From: Betaproteobacteria bacterium | GTDB taxonomy: Bacteria > Pseudomonadota > Gammaproteobacteria > Burkholderiales > Rhodocyclaceae | Direction: 5' to 3' | Assembly: GCA_016208415.1 (NCBI GenBank) | Contig: JACQYB010000068.1 | Location: 1 to 44,238 of the forward strand | DNA length: 44,238 nt | Shown here: in pieces, positions 25,145 to 32,937 of the stretch | Layout of the letters: the number at the start of each line of letters is the position of its first letter | How positions within the stretch are numbered: position 1 is the first letter of the stretch | Translations under genes and position numbers: made by a program | The notes under the pieces: generated by a model | Databases searched by the model: none | Told to the model about the DNA's origin: nothing | What the model saw: the letters and a program-made list of their open reading frames with translations, nothing else

Positions 25145-26119
25145 ATGACGACGAAGCTTCAGGGAACGCAAACGCCGGATTCATCGGTGCCGAGCGCAGC
25201 GGCCGCGGCCAAAGTCGGATTCATCGGGCTGGGCATCATGGGGCGCCCCATGGCGGGGCATCTGATCGCCGGCGGCCACGAAGTCTGGCTGCACAGCCGC
25301 AGCGGCGTGTCGCAGGAACTGGTGGATGCCGGCGGCCGGGCGTGCAGTTGCGGGCAGGAAGTGGCGAGCCAGGCCGACGTCATCATCACCATGGTGCCGG
25401 ACACCCCGGACGTGGAGCGGGTGCTGTTCGGGCCGCAGGGCGTCGCCGTGGGCCTGGCGCGCGGCGCCGACGCGCCGCCGGCGCTGCGCAAGGTGGTGGT
25501 GGACATGAGCACCATCTCGCCCGTGGCCACGCGGGAATTCGCCCGCCGCATCAACGACCTGGATTGCGACTACCTGGATGCGCCGGTCTCCGGCGGCGAC
25601 GTGGGCGCGAAGAACGCCACCCTCACCATCATGGTGGGCGGCCCCGAGGCGGCCTTCGAGCGGGTACGCGCGCTGTTCGAGCTCCTGGGCAGGAGCGCCA
25701 CCCTCATCGGCGACAACGGCACCGGGCAGGTGTGCAAGCTGGCCAACAACATCGTCGTGGCGCTCAACATCGAGGCGGTGGCCGAGGCGCTGCTGTTCGC
25801 CTCCAAGGCCGGCGCCGATCCGGCCAAGGTACGCCAGGCGCTGATGGGCGGCTTCGCCGGCTCGCGCATCCTCGACGTCCATGGCGCCCGCATGCTGGAG
25901 CGCCGCTTCGAGCCGGGCTTCCGCATCGAACTGCACCAGAAGGACCTGGCCCTGGCCCTGGCCAGCGCCCGCGCCCTGGGCCTGTCGCTGCCCAACACCG
26001 CCACCGCCCAGGAGCTGTTCAATGCCTGCACGGCCCACGGCGGTGCCAGATGGGACCATTCCGCCATGCTGCAGGCGCTGGAGATGCTCGCCAACCACCG
26101 GCTGGGCGAGGCGCCCTGA
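25145..26119 (+). CDS. glxR: 2-hydroxy-3-oxopropionate reductase-like beta-hydroxyacid dehydrogenase
   Basis: Protein of 324 aa. The N-terminal Rossmann motif GFIGLGIMGRPMAGHL follows a roughly 20-residue Ala/Ser-rich leader. The substrate segment is DAPVSGGDVGAKNATLTIMV, and the catalytic Lys lies in CKLANNIVVALN (about residue 199). The C-terminal helical domain contains HQKDLALALASARALGLSLP. These fit tartronate-semialdehyde reductase, making D-glycerate, but 3-hydroxyisobutyrate dehydrogenases share them, so the substrate is provisional. A strong AAGGAGG (25132-25138) supports the start. No glyoxylate carboligase or hydroxypyruvate isomerase gene is adjacent. Confidence 0.82.
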   Translation: MTTKLQGTQTPDSSVPSAAAAAKVGFIGLGIMGRPMAGHLIAGGHEVWLHSRSGVSQELVDAGGRACSCGQEVASQADVIITMVPDTPDVERVLFGPQGVAVGLARGADAPPALRKVVVDMSTISPVATREFARRINDLDCDYLDAPVSGGDVGAKNATLTIMVGGPEAAFERVRALFELLGRSATLIGDNGTGQVCKLANNIVVALNIEAVAEALLFASKAGADPAKVRQALMGGFAGSRILDVHGARMLERRFEPGFRIELHQKDLALALASARALGLSLPNTATAQELFNACTAHGGARWDHSAMLQALEMLANHRLGEAP

Positions 26120-26182
26120 GCGCCCGTGAGTACTTCAGCAGGGGGTGACCGGTGGCAGCGGGCTGGCCCGCGACATGCGCCC

Positions 26183-26207
26183 GCCGCCATCGCGGGCAAG
26201 CCCGCTT
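26183..26207. repeat. Single REP-like motif
   Basis: The stretch GCGGGCAAGCCCGCTT with flanking GCCGCCATC is the complement of the arm at 38645-38670 (GCGGGCTTGCCCGCGA followed by TGGCGGC). It is a lone half of the paired element found there. Confidence 0.5.
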
Positions 26208-26250
26208 GCGCTGCGCGGCTGGCCCCGCGCCCATCGTCCGGCGGACCTCT

Positions 26251-26334
26251 GAAGAACCACGCCGGGCCGGCCCAAGTGTTTCTTGGCCCCTTGAGGGGAG
26301 AACCTGGCGTAGCGAGGTTTTCGGGGTGGGCTCA
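26251..26334 (-). repeat. Divergent GC-rich palindromic repeat, intergenic
   Basis: On the minus strand the stretch shows the same order of landmarks as the family: GAGCCCACCCCGA, a CCCCTCAAGGGG palindrome, then CTTGGGCCGGCCCGGCG. Bases between the landmarks differ from the 8022/14875 type, so it is a subfamily. It lies just upstream of the DUF2868 gene. Confidence 0.55.
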
Positions 26335-26385
26335 TGCGGCCCCCGCCCGGCCCGCGCTGCCGGCGCCCCGGCGGTGGCTTTCCCG

Positions 26386-27840
26386 ATGAACGAGCCCGCC
26401 GCCCGCGACATCGTGCTGGTGCGCGCGCTGGAGAGCGCCGATGGGGCGCAACAATGGTTCGGCGCGGCGCGGGCGGCCGATGCCGACGCGTGGCGGCACG
26501 ATGACGCCGAAACCTGGCTGGCGCGACGTGCCGCGGCGCTGCTGGAGCGGGCGCAGGCTGCGCACCCGGCGGTGGCGCGGGCGCGTCGCGCGGGCGCGTG
26601 GCCAGCATGGCTGAGCGCGGCGGTGATGGCGCTGGCCTTCGTCGCCGGCCTGGCGCTGGACGGTGTCGGGGCCGAGCGGCGCATCAACCTCCTGGCCTTC
26701 CCCCTGCTCGGCATGCTGGCGTGGAATCTCGCCGTCTACGCAATCCTGGCCGTCGCGGCGCTGCGGCCGCGCCGCGCCCCGGGCGCCGCCGTCCGGCGTC
26801 CGCTGGCGCGTGCCCTGGCGGGCCTGGCGGCGACGCTGGGGGGCGGGGTCGGGCGCGGTGCCGCGCCGGCGCTGGCGCGCTTCGCCTCCGACTGGGGCGC
26901 GCTGGCGGGCCCGCTGCATGCCGCCCGTGGCGCCGCCACCCTGCACCTGGCGGCAGCGCTGCTGGCCCTGGGGGCCATCGTCGGGCTGTTTGCCCGCGGT
27001 GTGGCGTTCGAATACCTGGCCGGCTGGGAGAGCACCTTTCTCGACGCCGCCGCCGTCCACGGCCTGCTGACTGCGGTGCTGGGGCCGGCCTCCACGATTG
27101 CCGGCGTCGCCCTGCCGGACGTGGCGGGGGTGGCGGCCCTGCGCTGGGGGCCCGGCCAGCCGGGGGAAAACGCCGCAGACTGGATCGGCCTGTATGCCGT
27201 CACCGTCGCACTGGCGGTGATCCTGCCGCGCTTGGCGCTGGCCGGCTGGTGCGCGGCGCTGGCGCGGCGCCGCGCACGCGATTTCCCGCTGTCGCTGGAC
27301 GACGCCTACACCCGCCGCCTGCTGGCGCGGCGGCAGGGGCGGGCGGCGCAGGTGCTGGCGGTGCCCTACGCCTACACCCCGCCGCCGCAGGCCGCGGCGA
27401 TGCTGGCGGAGTCGCTGGAGGGCGGCGCCGCCGGCGATGTGCGCGTCCTCGCGCCCGTGGCCTACGGCGACGAGGACGCGCTGCCGCCCGACCTGTTGCC
27501 GGGCGCGGGCAACACCGTGGTCGCGGCCGTGGGCCTGTTCAACCTCGCCGCCACCCCCGAGCGGGAAAACCATGGCGTGTTCTGGCAGGCGCTGCGCGCG
27601 CGCCTGGCGCCGCTGCCCCTGGCGGTGGTGGTGGATGCCTCCGCCTACCGGGCGCGCCTCGGTGCGCAGGCCGGAGCCGAGGGTCGTCTTGAGGAACGCG
27701 CCCGCGCCTGGGAGGCGATGTTCGCCACCCTGGGCGAGACCCCCGTGGTCACCGACCTGACCGCTCCCGACGCCGCCGCCCGCGCCGCGCTGGCGCGGGT
27801 GCTGGGCGCGGCCCGGCCGGAGGCCGCCGTCCATGGCTGA
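26386..27840 (+). CDS. DUF2868 membrane protein
   Basis: Protein of 484 aa. A soluble N-terminus (IVLVRALESADGAQQWFGA) precedes about four to five membrane segments, among them AWLSAAVMALAFVAGLALD, LLAFPLLGMLAWNLAVYAIL, LHLAAALLALGAIVGLFARG and VALAVILPRLALAGW. The C-terminal half is cytoplasmic. The family is of unknown function and in betaproteobacteria is paired with a DUF3482 GTPase, as here: the stop overlaps the start of the GTPase by 8 bp. A membrane platform for that GTPase is a reasonable guess. The start MNEPAARDIV follows a repeat-rich spacer; the open frame extends upstream without coding character. Confidence 0.85.
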   Translation: MNEPAARDIVLVRALESADGAQQWFGAARAADADAWRHDDAETWLARRAAALLERAQAAHPAVARARRAGAWPAWLSAAVMALAFVAGLALDGVGAERRINLLAFPLLGMLAWNLAVYAILAVAALRPRRAPGAAVRRPLARALAGLAATLGGGVGRGAAPALARFASDWGALAGPLHAARGAATLHLAAALLALGAIVGLFARGVAFEYLAGWESTFLDAAAVHGLLTAVLGPASTIAGVALPDVAGVAALRWGPGQPGENAADWIGLYAVTVALAVILPRLALAGWCAALARRRARDFPLSLDDAYTRRLLARRQGRAAQVLAVPYAYTPPPQAAAMLAESLEGGAAGDVRVLAPVAYGDEDALPPDLLPGAGNTVVAAVGLFNLAATPERENHGVFWQALRARLAPLPLAVVVDASAYRARLGAQAGAEGRLEERARAWEAMFATLGETPVVTDLTAPDAAARAALARVLGAARPEAAVHG

Positions 27841-29401
27841 GACCCCCGCGAGCGCGCCGGCCACCGGGTCGGGGCGCCACATCCACCTCAACCTGGTGTC
27901 CCACACCAACGCCGGCAAGACCACGCTGGCCCGCACCCTGCTCGGGCGCGACATCGGCACGGTGCGCGACGAGGCCCACGTCACCGAACTGGCCGAGGCC
28001 CACGCGCTGCTGGAAACCGCCGCCGGCGATGCCCTGGTGCTGTGGGACACCCCCGGCTTCGGCGACAGCGCCCGCCTGCTGCGCCGCCTGAAGCAGTCCG
28101 CCCATCCCCTGGGATGGCTGCTCGGCCAGGTCTGGGACCGGCTGCGCGAGCGCCCCCTGTGGTGCAGCCAGCAGGCGGTGCGCAATGTGCGCGACAGCGC
28201 CGACGTGGTGCTCTACCTGGTCAATGCCGCCGAAGATCCGGCGGCGGCCGGCTATGTGGATGCCGAGCTGCAGATTCTCGCCTGGACCGGCCGGCCGGTG
28301 CTGCTGCTGCTCAACCAGGTGGGTCCGCCGCGCCCCCGTGCCGAGGAACGGGCCGAGGAACAGCGCTGGCGCGTCCACGTGGCGGGTCACGGCATCGTGC
28401 GCGGCGTGCTGACCCTGGACGCCTTCGCCCGCTGCTGGGTGCAGGAGGTGGTGCTGGCCCGGGCCATCGGAGCCGTTCTGCCGGCGCACCTGGGCGAAGC
28501 GTGGTCGGGTCTCCAGCGCGAGTGGGAGGCGCGGGGCTGGCGGCGCTTCGACGCCGCCATGGCAGAGCTGGCAGACGAACTGGCCCGCGCCGCCACGGAC
28601 CGGGAGCCCGTGCTCGAGGCCGGACTGGTCGCCCGCTCCCGCGAGTTGCTGGAATCCCTCGGCACGGGGCGCAGGCGCGAGGGCCATGAGTCCCCGGGCG
28701 GTCCGGATCCCCGGGGCGGCGGTCCCGTGCCCGACCTGGCCCGGCACCCGGAGGGGTCGAGAGGACGCGCCATGCTGGCGCTGTCGCAACGCCGTACCGA
28801 GGACATCCGCGCCGCAACCGACCGCCTCATCGCGCTGCACGGCTTGGCCGGGCGTGCCGCGGAGCAGATCCTGCAGGCCCTGGCCGGCGACTTCGAAAGC
28901 CGCGAACCGGTGAGCGAAGCGTACGCCGCGCTTGTGGGCGGCGCGGTGACCGGCGCCCTGGGCGGGCTCAAGGCCGACATCGCCGCCGGGGGGCTCACCT
29001 TCGGCGCCGGAACGGTGCTGGGCGGCATCCTCGGCGCCCTCGGCGGCATGGGACTGGCGCGCGGCTACAACCTGGTGCGGGGGCGCGGGGGCGCGCGGCT
29101 GCGCTGGAGCCACGCCTTCCTCGACGGCCTGGTGCAGGGCGCACTGCTGCGCTACCTGTCGGTGGCGCACTTTGGCCGCGGGCGCGGCGAATTCGTCGCC
29201 GCCGCGCCGCCCGGTTTCTGGCGCGAGACGGTGGAGGCGGTGGCGCAGCCCCGTGTCCCGCTGCTGCACGCCCTGTGGGACGCCGCCGAGCATCACGAGG
29301 ACGCCGCCGAACTGGGCGCGCCGCTGCGGGAACTGCTGGGCGAGTGCGGGCGCGAGCTGCTCGCCCGCCTCTATCCCGACGCCATCGCCGGGGAGCCGTG
29401 A
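27833..29401 (+). CDS. Era-like GTPase with DUF3482 domain
   Basis: Protein of 522 aa. The GTPase domain has G1 in VSHTNAGKTTL (residues about 22-32) and G3 in LWDTPGFGDS. G4 reads LLLNQVG, so the usual NKxD is NQxG. A helical DUF3482 region follows with a glycine-zipper-like hydrophobic stretch (GGAVTGALGGLKADIAAGG, TVLGGILGALGGMG) that could insert in membrane. Between RELLESLGTG and AMLALSQRR lies a low-complexity Gly/Pro/Arg segment (28670-28770) that looks inserted. Translationally coupled to the DUF2868 gene. Cellular role unknown. Confidence 0.87.
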   Translation: MAETPASAPATGSGRHIHLNLVSHTNAGKTTLARTLLGRDIGTVRDEAHVTELAEAHALLETAAGDALVLWDTPGFGDSARLLRRLKQSAHPLGWLLGQVWDRLRERPLWCSQQAVRNVRDSADVVLYLVNAAEDPAAAGYVDAELQILAWTGRPVLLLLNQVGPPRPRAEERAEEQRWRVHVAGHGIVRGVLTLDAFARCWVQEVVLARAIGAVLPAHLGEAWSGLQREWEARGWRRFDAAMAELADELARAATDREPVLEAGLVARSRELLESLGTGRRREGHESPGGPDPRGGGPVPDLARHPEGSRGRAMLALSQRRTEDIRAATDRLIALHGLAGRAAEQILQALAGDFESREPVSEAYAALVGGAVTGALGGLKADIAAGGLTFGAGTVLGGILGALGGMGLARGYNLVRGRGGARLRWSHAFLDGLVQGALLRYLSVAHFGRGRGEFVAAAPPGFWRETVEAVAQPRVPLLHALWDAAEHHEDAAELGAPLRELLGECGRELLARLYPDAIAGEP

Positions 29402-29464
29402 CGCCCGTCCGCCGGCGTGGTGGCGGTTTTGCGGCGTGGTCGGGTGCGGGTATGGCGGGCGGGC

Positions 29465-29534
29465 GGCGGGGAGGGGGTGTCCCGGCCTCCTCATGGCTGT
29501 CACAAATCGTCGGCCGGCACACCCCCTCCCCGCC
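29465..29534. repeat. Long GC-rich hairpin, 22-bp arms
   Basis: The arms 29465-29486 and 29513-29534 are complementary at 21 of 22 positions, containing GGCGGGGAGGGGGTGT and ACACCCCCTCCCCGCC, around a 26-nt loop. It lies 64 bp after the DUF3482 gene. No T-run follows, so it is not a standard terminator, though it could protect the mRNA 3' end. Apart from a doubtful frame at 29590-29838, the 29402-29837 spacer holds nothing else I recognise. Confidence 0.8.
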
Positions 29535-29589
29535 TGCGACGCCGGCGCTGGAACGGGAGATCCGGGCAACGGAGATCCCGCGCTGACGG

Positions 29590-29838
29590 TCACGACATGA
29601 GGAACGACAGCGCGATTATCGCGGCGAGCAGCCGACACAGGAGCACTACGCCGGCGATGAAGCCCGCACCGGCTTGGGCACGGACACACTGCGCCGTTGC
29701 CGAGCGCCAGGGAACGCTTGCCGATGGCAGAACGCAACGGATGGGGATCCCGGCAGCAGGGCCTCGGCGGCATCCTCCAGCGCCACCACCCACGTGCGGG
29801 TGTGACCCGGCGTCACGACGCGGGCGCCCAACGCCCAT
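29590..29838 (-). other. Doubtful small open frame with hydrophobic C-terminus
   Basis: A minus-strand frame of 82 codons starts next to the antitoxin stop and ends in a hydrophobic run (AGFIAGVVLLCRLLAAIIAL). The upper half makes better protein sense in the neighbouring frame (VVTPGHTRTWVVALEDAAEA), so this could be a frameshifted gene remnant. No family recognised. Confidence 0.2.
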
Positions 29839-30107
29839 TACGGCTGCTTGACGTCCTCCGGCGCCCGCGCATCCCCCTCTCGTGGCGCCTCGCCTGCTTC
29901 CCGTGACATCAATCGGTCGAATGCAGACAGGTCGGCCCGCGCCTTGCGCTCGGCGAAATAGGTCTCGGCTTCGAGCATGGCGAGTTTCTCGGCCACGGCG
30001 ATGCTGACGAACTGGTTGATGCTGACGCCTTCGCGCTTGCTCACGCGCTCGACGCCGGCGCGGATGGAACGCGGCAGGCGCAGCGGGTAGGTGGACAGAT
30101 CACTCAT
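29838..30107 (-). CDS. Ribbon-helix-helix antitoxin of a PIN-toxin module
   Basis: Protein of 89 aa. The N-terminal part TYPLRLPRSIRAGVERVSKR and EGVSINQFVSIAVAEKLAML are the strand and helices of a CopG/HicB-type ribbon-helix-helix DNA-binding domain. The charged C-terminal tail (FAERKARADLSAFDRLMSRE) would wrap the toxin. The ATG overlaps the toxin stop by four bases (ATGA), so the toxin gene comes first. Such antitoxins normally repress their own promoter. The pair abuts the integron remnant. Confidence 0.8.
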   Translation of the reverse strand: MSDLSTYPLRLPRSIRAGVERVSKREGVSINQFVSIAVAEKLAMLEAETYFAERKARADLSAFDRLMSREAGEAPREGDARAPEDVKQP

Positions 30108-30538
30108 GATGCGTTGCCTCGCAAGTATGTGTTCAAGAACGATCCGGGTTGCGAAACGTGCAGCCCGAAGCGCTGGGCGGCACGCCGGAAATGGCGCAGG
30201 TTGAAGCTCAACAGGGCGTCCGCACCGGCATTGACCGCGGCCTCGAGCACCAGTTCGTCGGCCGGGTCGCGCAATTGGGGGCGCCAAAGGAAATGGATGG
30301 AAACGGGCTCGACGAAACTGGCCAGCGCGTCCAGAAAGAGCCGCACATCGCCCGCCACGAGCCCGGCCGCCTCCAGGTGCTCCTGCCGCGTGCAGACGGA
30401 CTCGTATTCGACAAACAGGCTCACGCTGGCGGCCAGCACAATGCGCCCCCGCCGCGCCATGCGCATCAGTTCGGCGGAAGCCCCTGAGGGACTACGCATC
30501 GCGGCCACGACCACGTCCGTATCGAGCACGACCTTCAT
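30104..30538 (-). CDS. PIN-family toxin (putative endoribonuclease)
   Basis: Protein of 144 aa, a single PIN domain of the PIN_3 type often labelled as a putative toxin component. The acidic metal-site residues are visible in VVLDTDVVVAAMRSPSG (Asp), VEYESV (Glu) and LRDPADELVLEAAVNAGADA (Asp/Glu). VapC-like PIN toxins cleave RNA with Mg2+. The start MKVVLDTD is the conserved N-terminus; upstream in-frame sequence runs into the intI remnant. It is the first gene of the toxin-antitoxin operon, with the antitoxin overlapping its end. Confidence 0.85.
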   Translation of the reverse strand: MKVVLDTDVVVAAMRSPSGASAELMRMARRGRIVLAASVSLFVEYESVCTRQEHLEAAGLVAGDVRLFLDALASFVEPVSIHFLWRPQLRDPADELVLEAAVNAGADALLSFNLRHFRRAAQRFGLHVSQPGSFLNTYLRGNAS

Positions 30539-30588
30539 GGCGAAAATGATATCACTGAAGATGTCGCGGAGAAATCCGGCGCCACGGA

Positions 30589-30885
30589 TCAGGACGCCGT
30601 CCGCGTGCGGGAAACGGGGTCTGACCCCGATTTGCTCGATACAGGAAGACACCGCGCTCGGGTAGGTGGGGCGGTTGGACGCTTACGCTCCACATCCGGC
30701 GCCCCGAGTTCCCGTGGGTGACGCAGGCCGGAGAAGCGCACGAACGCCCGGACCCAGTAGACATATTGCTGCTCGGTTCGTATGCTGTAGTGCTTGTAGC
30801 GGACGCGCTCCCGAACCTGGTCCAGGAGGCGCACGGAACGCAAGGGAGGCGCAGGAGCGTCTGGGGGATTCTGGATACTGTTCAT
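30589..30885 (-). pseudogene. intI: Integron integrase intI, N-terminal remnant
   Basis: From the ATG at 30885 the product reads [20 protein letters not shown], then [20 protein letters not shown] and [13 protein letters not shown]. This is nearly the IntI1 N-terminal SAM-like core-binding domain. Similarity stops at residue 66 (about 30688). The rest of the frame to 30589 is unrelated, and the whole catalytic domain (the R-H-R-Y tetrad and the IntI-specific patch, some 250 residues) is missing, replaced by the PIN module region. It is divergent from the cassettes, as in standard integrons. The cassettes can therefore no longer be shuffled by this copy. Confidence 0.9.
30615..30629. repeat. 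Short perfect palindrome
   Basis: CGGGGTCTGACCCCG is a perfect 7-bp-arm palindrome with a single central base. GGGGTCAGACCCC-type motifs are scattered in many proteobacterial genomes, often near REP-associated transposases. It sits where the intI coding similarity has been lost, near a possible rearrangement point. Confidence 0.45.
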
Positions 30886-30893
30886 TTGAACAG
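30878..30893 (-). promoter_or_regulatory. LexA box over the intI start
   Basis: CTGTTCATTTGAACAG matches the CTGT-N8-ACAG LexA consensus and sits in a longer palindrome (30875-30896, arms ATACTGTTCA and TGAACAGTAT). The intI start codon (30883-30885) lies inside it. SOS control of integron integrases through a LexA box is established for class 1 and Vibrio integrons. Confidence 0.85.
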
Positions 30894-30946
30894 TATCATT
30901 CCTAAACGGCCTGTTTTCCGTGAAGAAAATCACACTCGCTGCCGGG

Positions 30947-31005
30947 AATGTAGACATCAACCGGCAATGTAGACCGCAGGCGTGATGTCTACAACCAAGT
31001 TGGGC
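30947..31005. other. attI: Putative attI recombination site
   Basis: The simple site GTTGGGC (30999-31005) lies at the start of cassette 1, 114 bp from the intI start codon. Upstream are two direct repeats AATGTAGAC (30947-30955 and 30966-30974). An inverted copy is visible as TGTAGACATCA (30949-30959) against TGATGTCTACA (30983-30993). Direct repeats that bind IntI next to the crossover site are the standard attI layout. Crossover is predicted between G30999 and T31000. Confidence 0.7.
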
Positions 31006-31042
31006 TTCTTGATTCACATATCCACTTATCGAAGGAGTCGAA

Positions 31043-31729
31043 ATGGCTGAAGCAAAGAAGAGCTTTCCAATGCTGCCAGTAGCTCACTGGTTCGCGCTCC
31101 GACGCAAGTTCAAACAGAGTATTCCTGGCGTGGTCACGAACAACTACCTATCGACAGTACTGGACATGGGAGCCGACTCGGCACGCGCCAACGTCCTTCC
31201 ATTTCTCAAGGTACTGGGCATCATTGATGAAGAAGGCAAGCCAAAGGATAGGGCCAAGCAGTGGCGTGACGACGGTCATTACCCAGATGTATGCAAAGCC
31301 ATATTGAAGGAGGTCTACCCGCCCGACCTGTTGGATGCGGTGCCCAACCCCCGCGACGACCGTGAAATGGCAAAGCGATGGTTTGGCAATCACACCGGGT
31401 CAGGAGAAGCTGCCTGCGGACGTATGGCGGCACTCTATACGGTCCTCGTTGACGCCGATCCAAATTCCGAAGCGGAGAACTCAAAGCAGAAGACCGTACC
31501 TAAACCCGCTAAAGCCTCCAAACCAAGCCCTCGCGTGGCATCAAGCAAAGAAACGAAACCACCGGCGCCCATAGCGGAGCCGGCAACGCCAAAGGCTAAC
31601 CACGACGACACCCCAAACGTTCCGGCGATAAACATAAATCTTCAGGTGCACATTTCGGCCGACTCCTCGTCCGACCAAATCGAGCAGATCTTTGCAGCAA
31701 TGGCAAAGCACATCTACAAACGGCCGTAG
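31043..31729 (+). CDS. Cassette 1 gene A: DUF5343-like protein
   Basis: Protein of 228 aa. The N-terminal 130 residues resemble DUF5343, a predicted winged-helix domain ([20 protein letters not shown], then [20 protein letters not shown]). A Lys/Pro/Ser/Thr-rich linker (residues about 145-195) leads to a conserved C-terminal strand-helix block ([20 protein letters not shown]). A good GAAGGAG (31031-31037) precedes the ATG, 38 bp into the cassette. Function unknown; proteins of this kind occur in cassettes and defence-rich loci, so a role in phage defence with gene B is possible but unproven. Confidence 0.75.
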   Translation: MAEAKKSFPMLPVAHWFALRRKFKQSIPGVVTNNYLSTVLDMGADSARANVLPFLKVLGIIDEEGKPKDRAKQWRDDGHYPDVCKAILKEVYPPDLLDAVPNPRDDREMAKRWFGNHTGSGEAACGRMAALYTVLVDADPNSEAENSKQKTVPKPAKASKPSPRVASSKETKPPAPIAEPATPKANHDDTPNVPAININLQVHISADSSSDQIEQIFAAMAKHIYKRP

Positions 31730-31736
31730 GTTCGAA

Positions 31737-32255
31737 ATGCTTGCGTCCGCTCGCGAAGCGCTTCTTCTCGCCAAGCAATTGCAGGCAGAGGCGCCTAAGA
31801 CATTTCTTCCGCCGTCTGACGGCACAAAGCCAGAAACGCAACAGGTGCTTCCGCACGCCCTCGTCAAGGGTACGAGAGGCTACATTGAGCGCGTGTGCTT
31901 TCAAGTCAACGGGGCATACGAACAAGGCTGGTTCGACGCGTGCGCCGTAATGATGCGGAGACTCGTTGAGACACTGATCATTGAAACATTCGAGCATCAC
32001 AAGATTGACCACAAGATCAAGAACCCCGGCACTGGCGATTTCCTGATGCTCCGAGACTTGATAGACAAGGCGTTACAGGAGCCCACCTGGAATCTCGGAC
32101 GAAACACAAAGCAAGCGCTACCGCGTCTTAAGACGCTTGGTGACCAATCGGCCCACAGTCGCCGCTATAACGCTCACCGCGAAGATATCGATCGAGTGAT
32201 TCAGGACTTTCGAGGTGCCTGCCAAGAGCTAATCTATCTTGCGAACCTCAAGTAG
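31737..32255 (+). CDS. Cassette 1 gene B: DUF4145/HEPN-like protein
   Basis: Protein of 172 aa, all-helical. Typical DUF4145 features are FDACAVMMRRLVETLIIETF and RLKTLGDQSAHSRRYNAHRE; the latter resembles the GNxxAH block of these HEPN-related proteins. No Rx4-6H ribonuclease motif is certain. The ATG at 31737 follows gene A by 7 bp; an earlier in-frame ATG at 31692 would overlap gene A by 38 bp. No attC separates A and B, so the cassette carries both, which suggests they work together. Confidence 0.72.
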   Translation: MLASAREALLLAKQLQAEAPKTFLPPSDGTKPETQQVLPHALVKGTRGYIERVCFQVNGAYEQGWFDACAVMMRRLVETLIIETFEHHKIDHKIKNPGTGDFLMLRDLIDKALQEPTWNLGRNTKQALPRLKTLGDQSAHSRRYNAHREDIDRVIQDFRGACQELIYLANLK

Positions 32256-32257
32256 AC

Positions 32258-32324
32258 GCCCAACCCATCATTCCACCGGACCTGCGCGAAAAGCCGCGCA
32301 GTCCGGTGAATTCAAACGTTGGGC
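32258..32324 (+). repeat. attC: attC site of cassette 1
   Basis: R'' GCCCAAC (32258-32264) and R' GTTGGGC (32318-32324) bound a 67-bp site. Its inner arms fold as a hairpin (CACCGGAC with GTCCGGTG, and CTGCGCG with CGCGCAG). Crossover falls between G32318 and T32319. Confidence 0.95.
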
Positions 32325-32346
32325 ATTAACCCCTGAAAGGTATGTG

Positions 32347-32919
32347 ATGAAATTTATGTTGATCCTGTTTTGCTTTTGTTCAGGGATTGCTTTTGCTGAA
32401 ACAGATGTAACGCCAAAACCGGAGGAACCATTCCAAAATTCGGAAGGGGTTGTTAATGGTGTCCACTACCGTTACTACGACGACTACAGTGCATCTTTTG
32501 CTGGAACCGAAGGCAACACTACAGATTTCCGGGAACCTATAGGAAGCAATTGGGATGTTGGCTGCGAGAAGGATCCCATTACTGATAAAAAAACATGCCA
32601 CATGCACATGAAGAATCTATGGGTTTTTGTTTATGGGAAGGGCAAGCCAATCATAAGTATTGGTCATGACCACTTTCCCGGCTCCTCTGTCGTTATTCGC
32701 ATAGATAGCAGCACACCAATCTCAAGCTCGGCTGCTTCCGACGGAAATCTTTCCCCCGCACTAAGTGCAAAGGTTATTGAACGCTTAAAGCACGCCAAAC
32801 AAGTTACTACCCGCTATATGGAGTGGCCTTATCGCTCTTGGGTTGATGACAGTTGGGATATGTATGGATTTAATGAAGCTTTCCAATACATCACTTGGGC
32901 TGTTAAGCGGGTTAAGTGA
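32347..32919 (+). CDS. Cassette 2: exported orphan protein
   Basis: Protein of 190 aa with a clean signal peptide (MKFMLILFCFCSGIAFAET). The mature part is rich in Tyr, Trp, Asp and Ser (YRYYDDYSASFAG, SWVDDSWDMYGF) and contains two Cys (DVGCEKDPITDKKTCHMHM) that could form a disulphide. I recognise no family. It is markedly AT-rich against the surrounding genome, a sign of recent capture. ATG 32347 is preceded by GAAAGG at 32336-32341. Confidence 0.75.
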   Translation: MKFMLILFCFCSGIAFAETDVTPKPEEPFQNSEGVVNGVHYRYYDDYSASFAGTEGNTTDFREPIGSNWDVGCEKDPITDKKTCHMHMKNLWVFVYGKGKPIISIGHDHFPGSSVVIRIDSSTPISSSAASDGNLSPALSAKVIERLKHAKQVTTRYMEWPYRSWVDDSWDMYGFNEAFQYITWAVKRVK

Positions 32920-32937
32920 TATGGGGAAAGTGAATAT

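Noticed and set aside
30900-31020. Cassette promoter Pc
   Set aside because: I could not find a -35/-10 pair with acceptable spacing in attI or within the intI remnant, so none is called.
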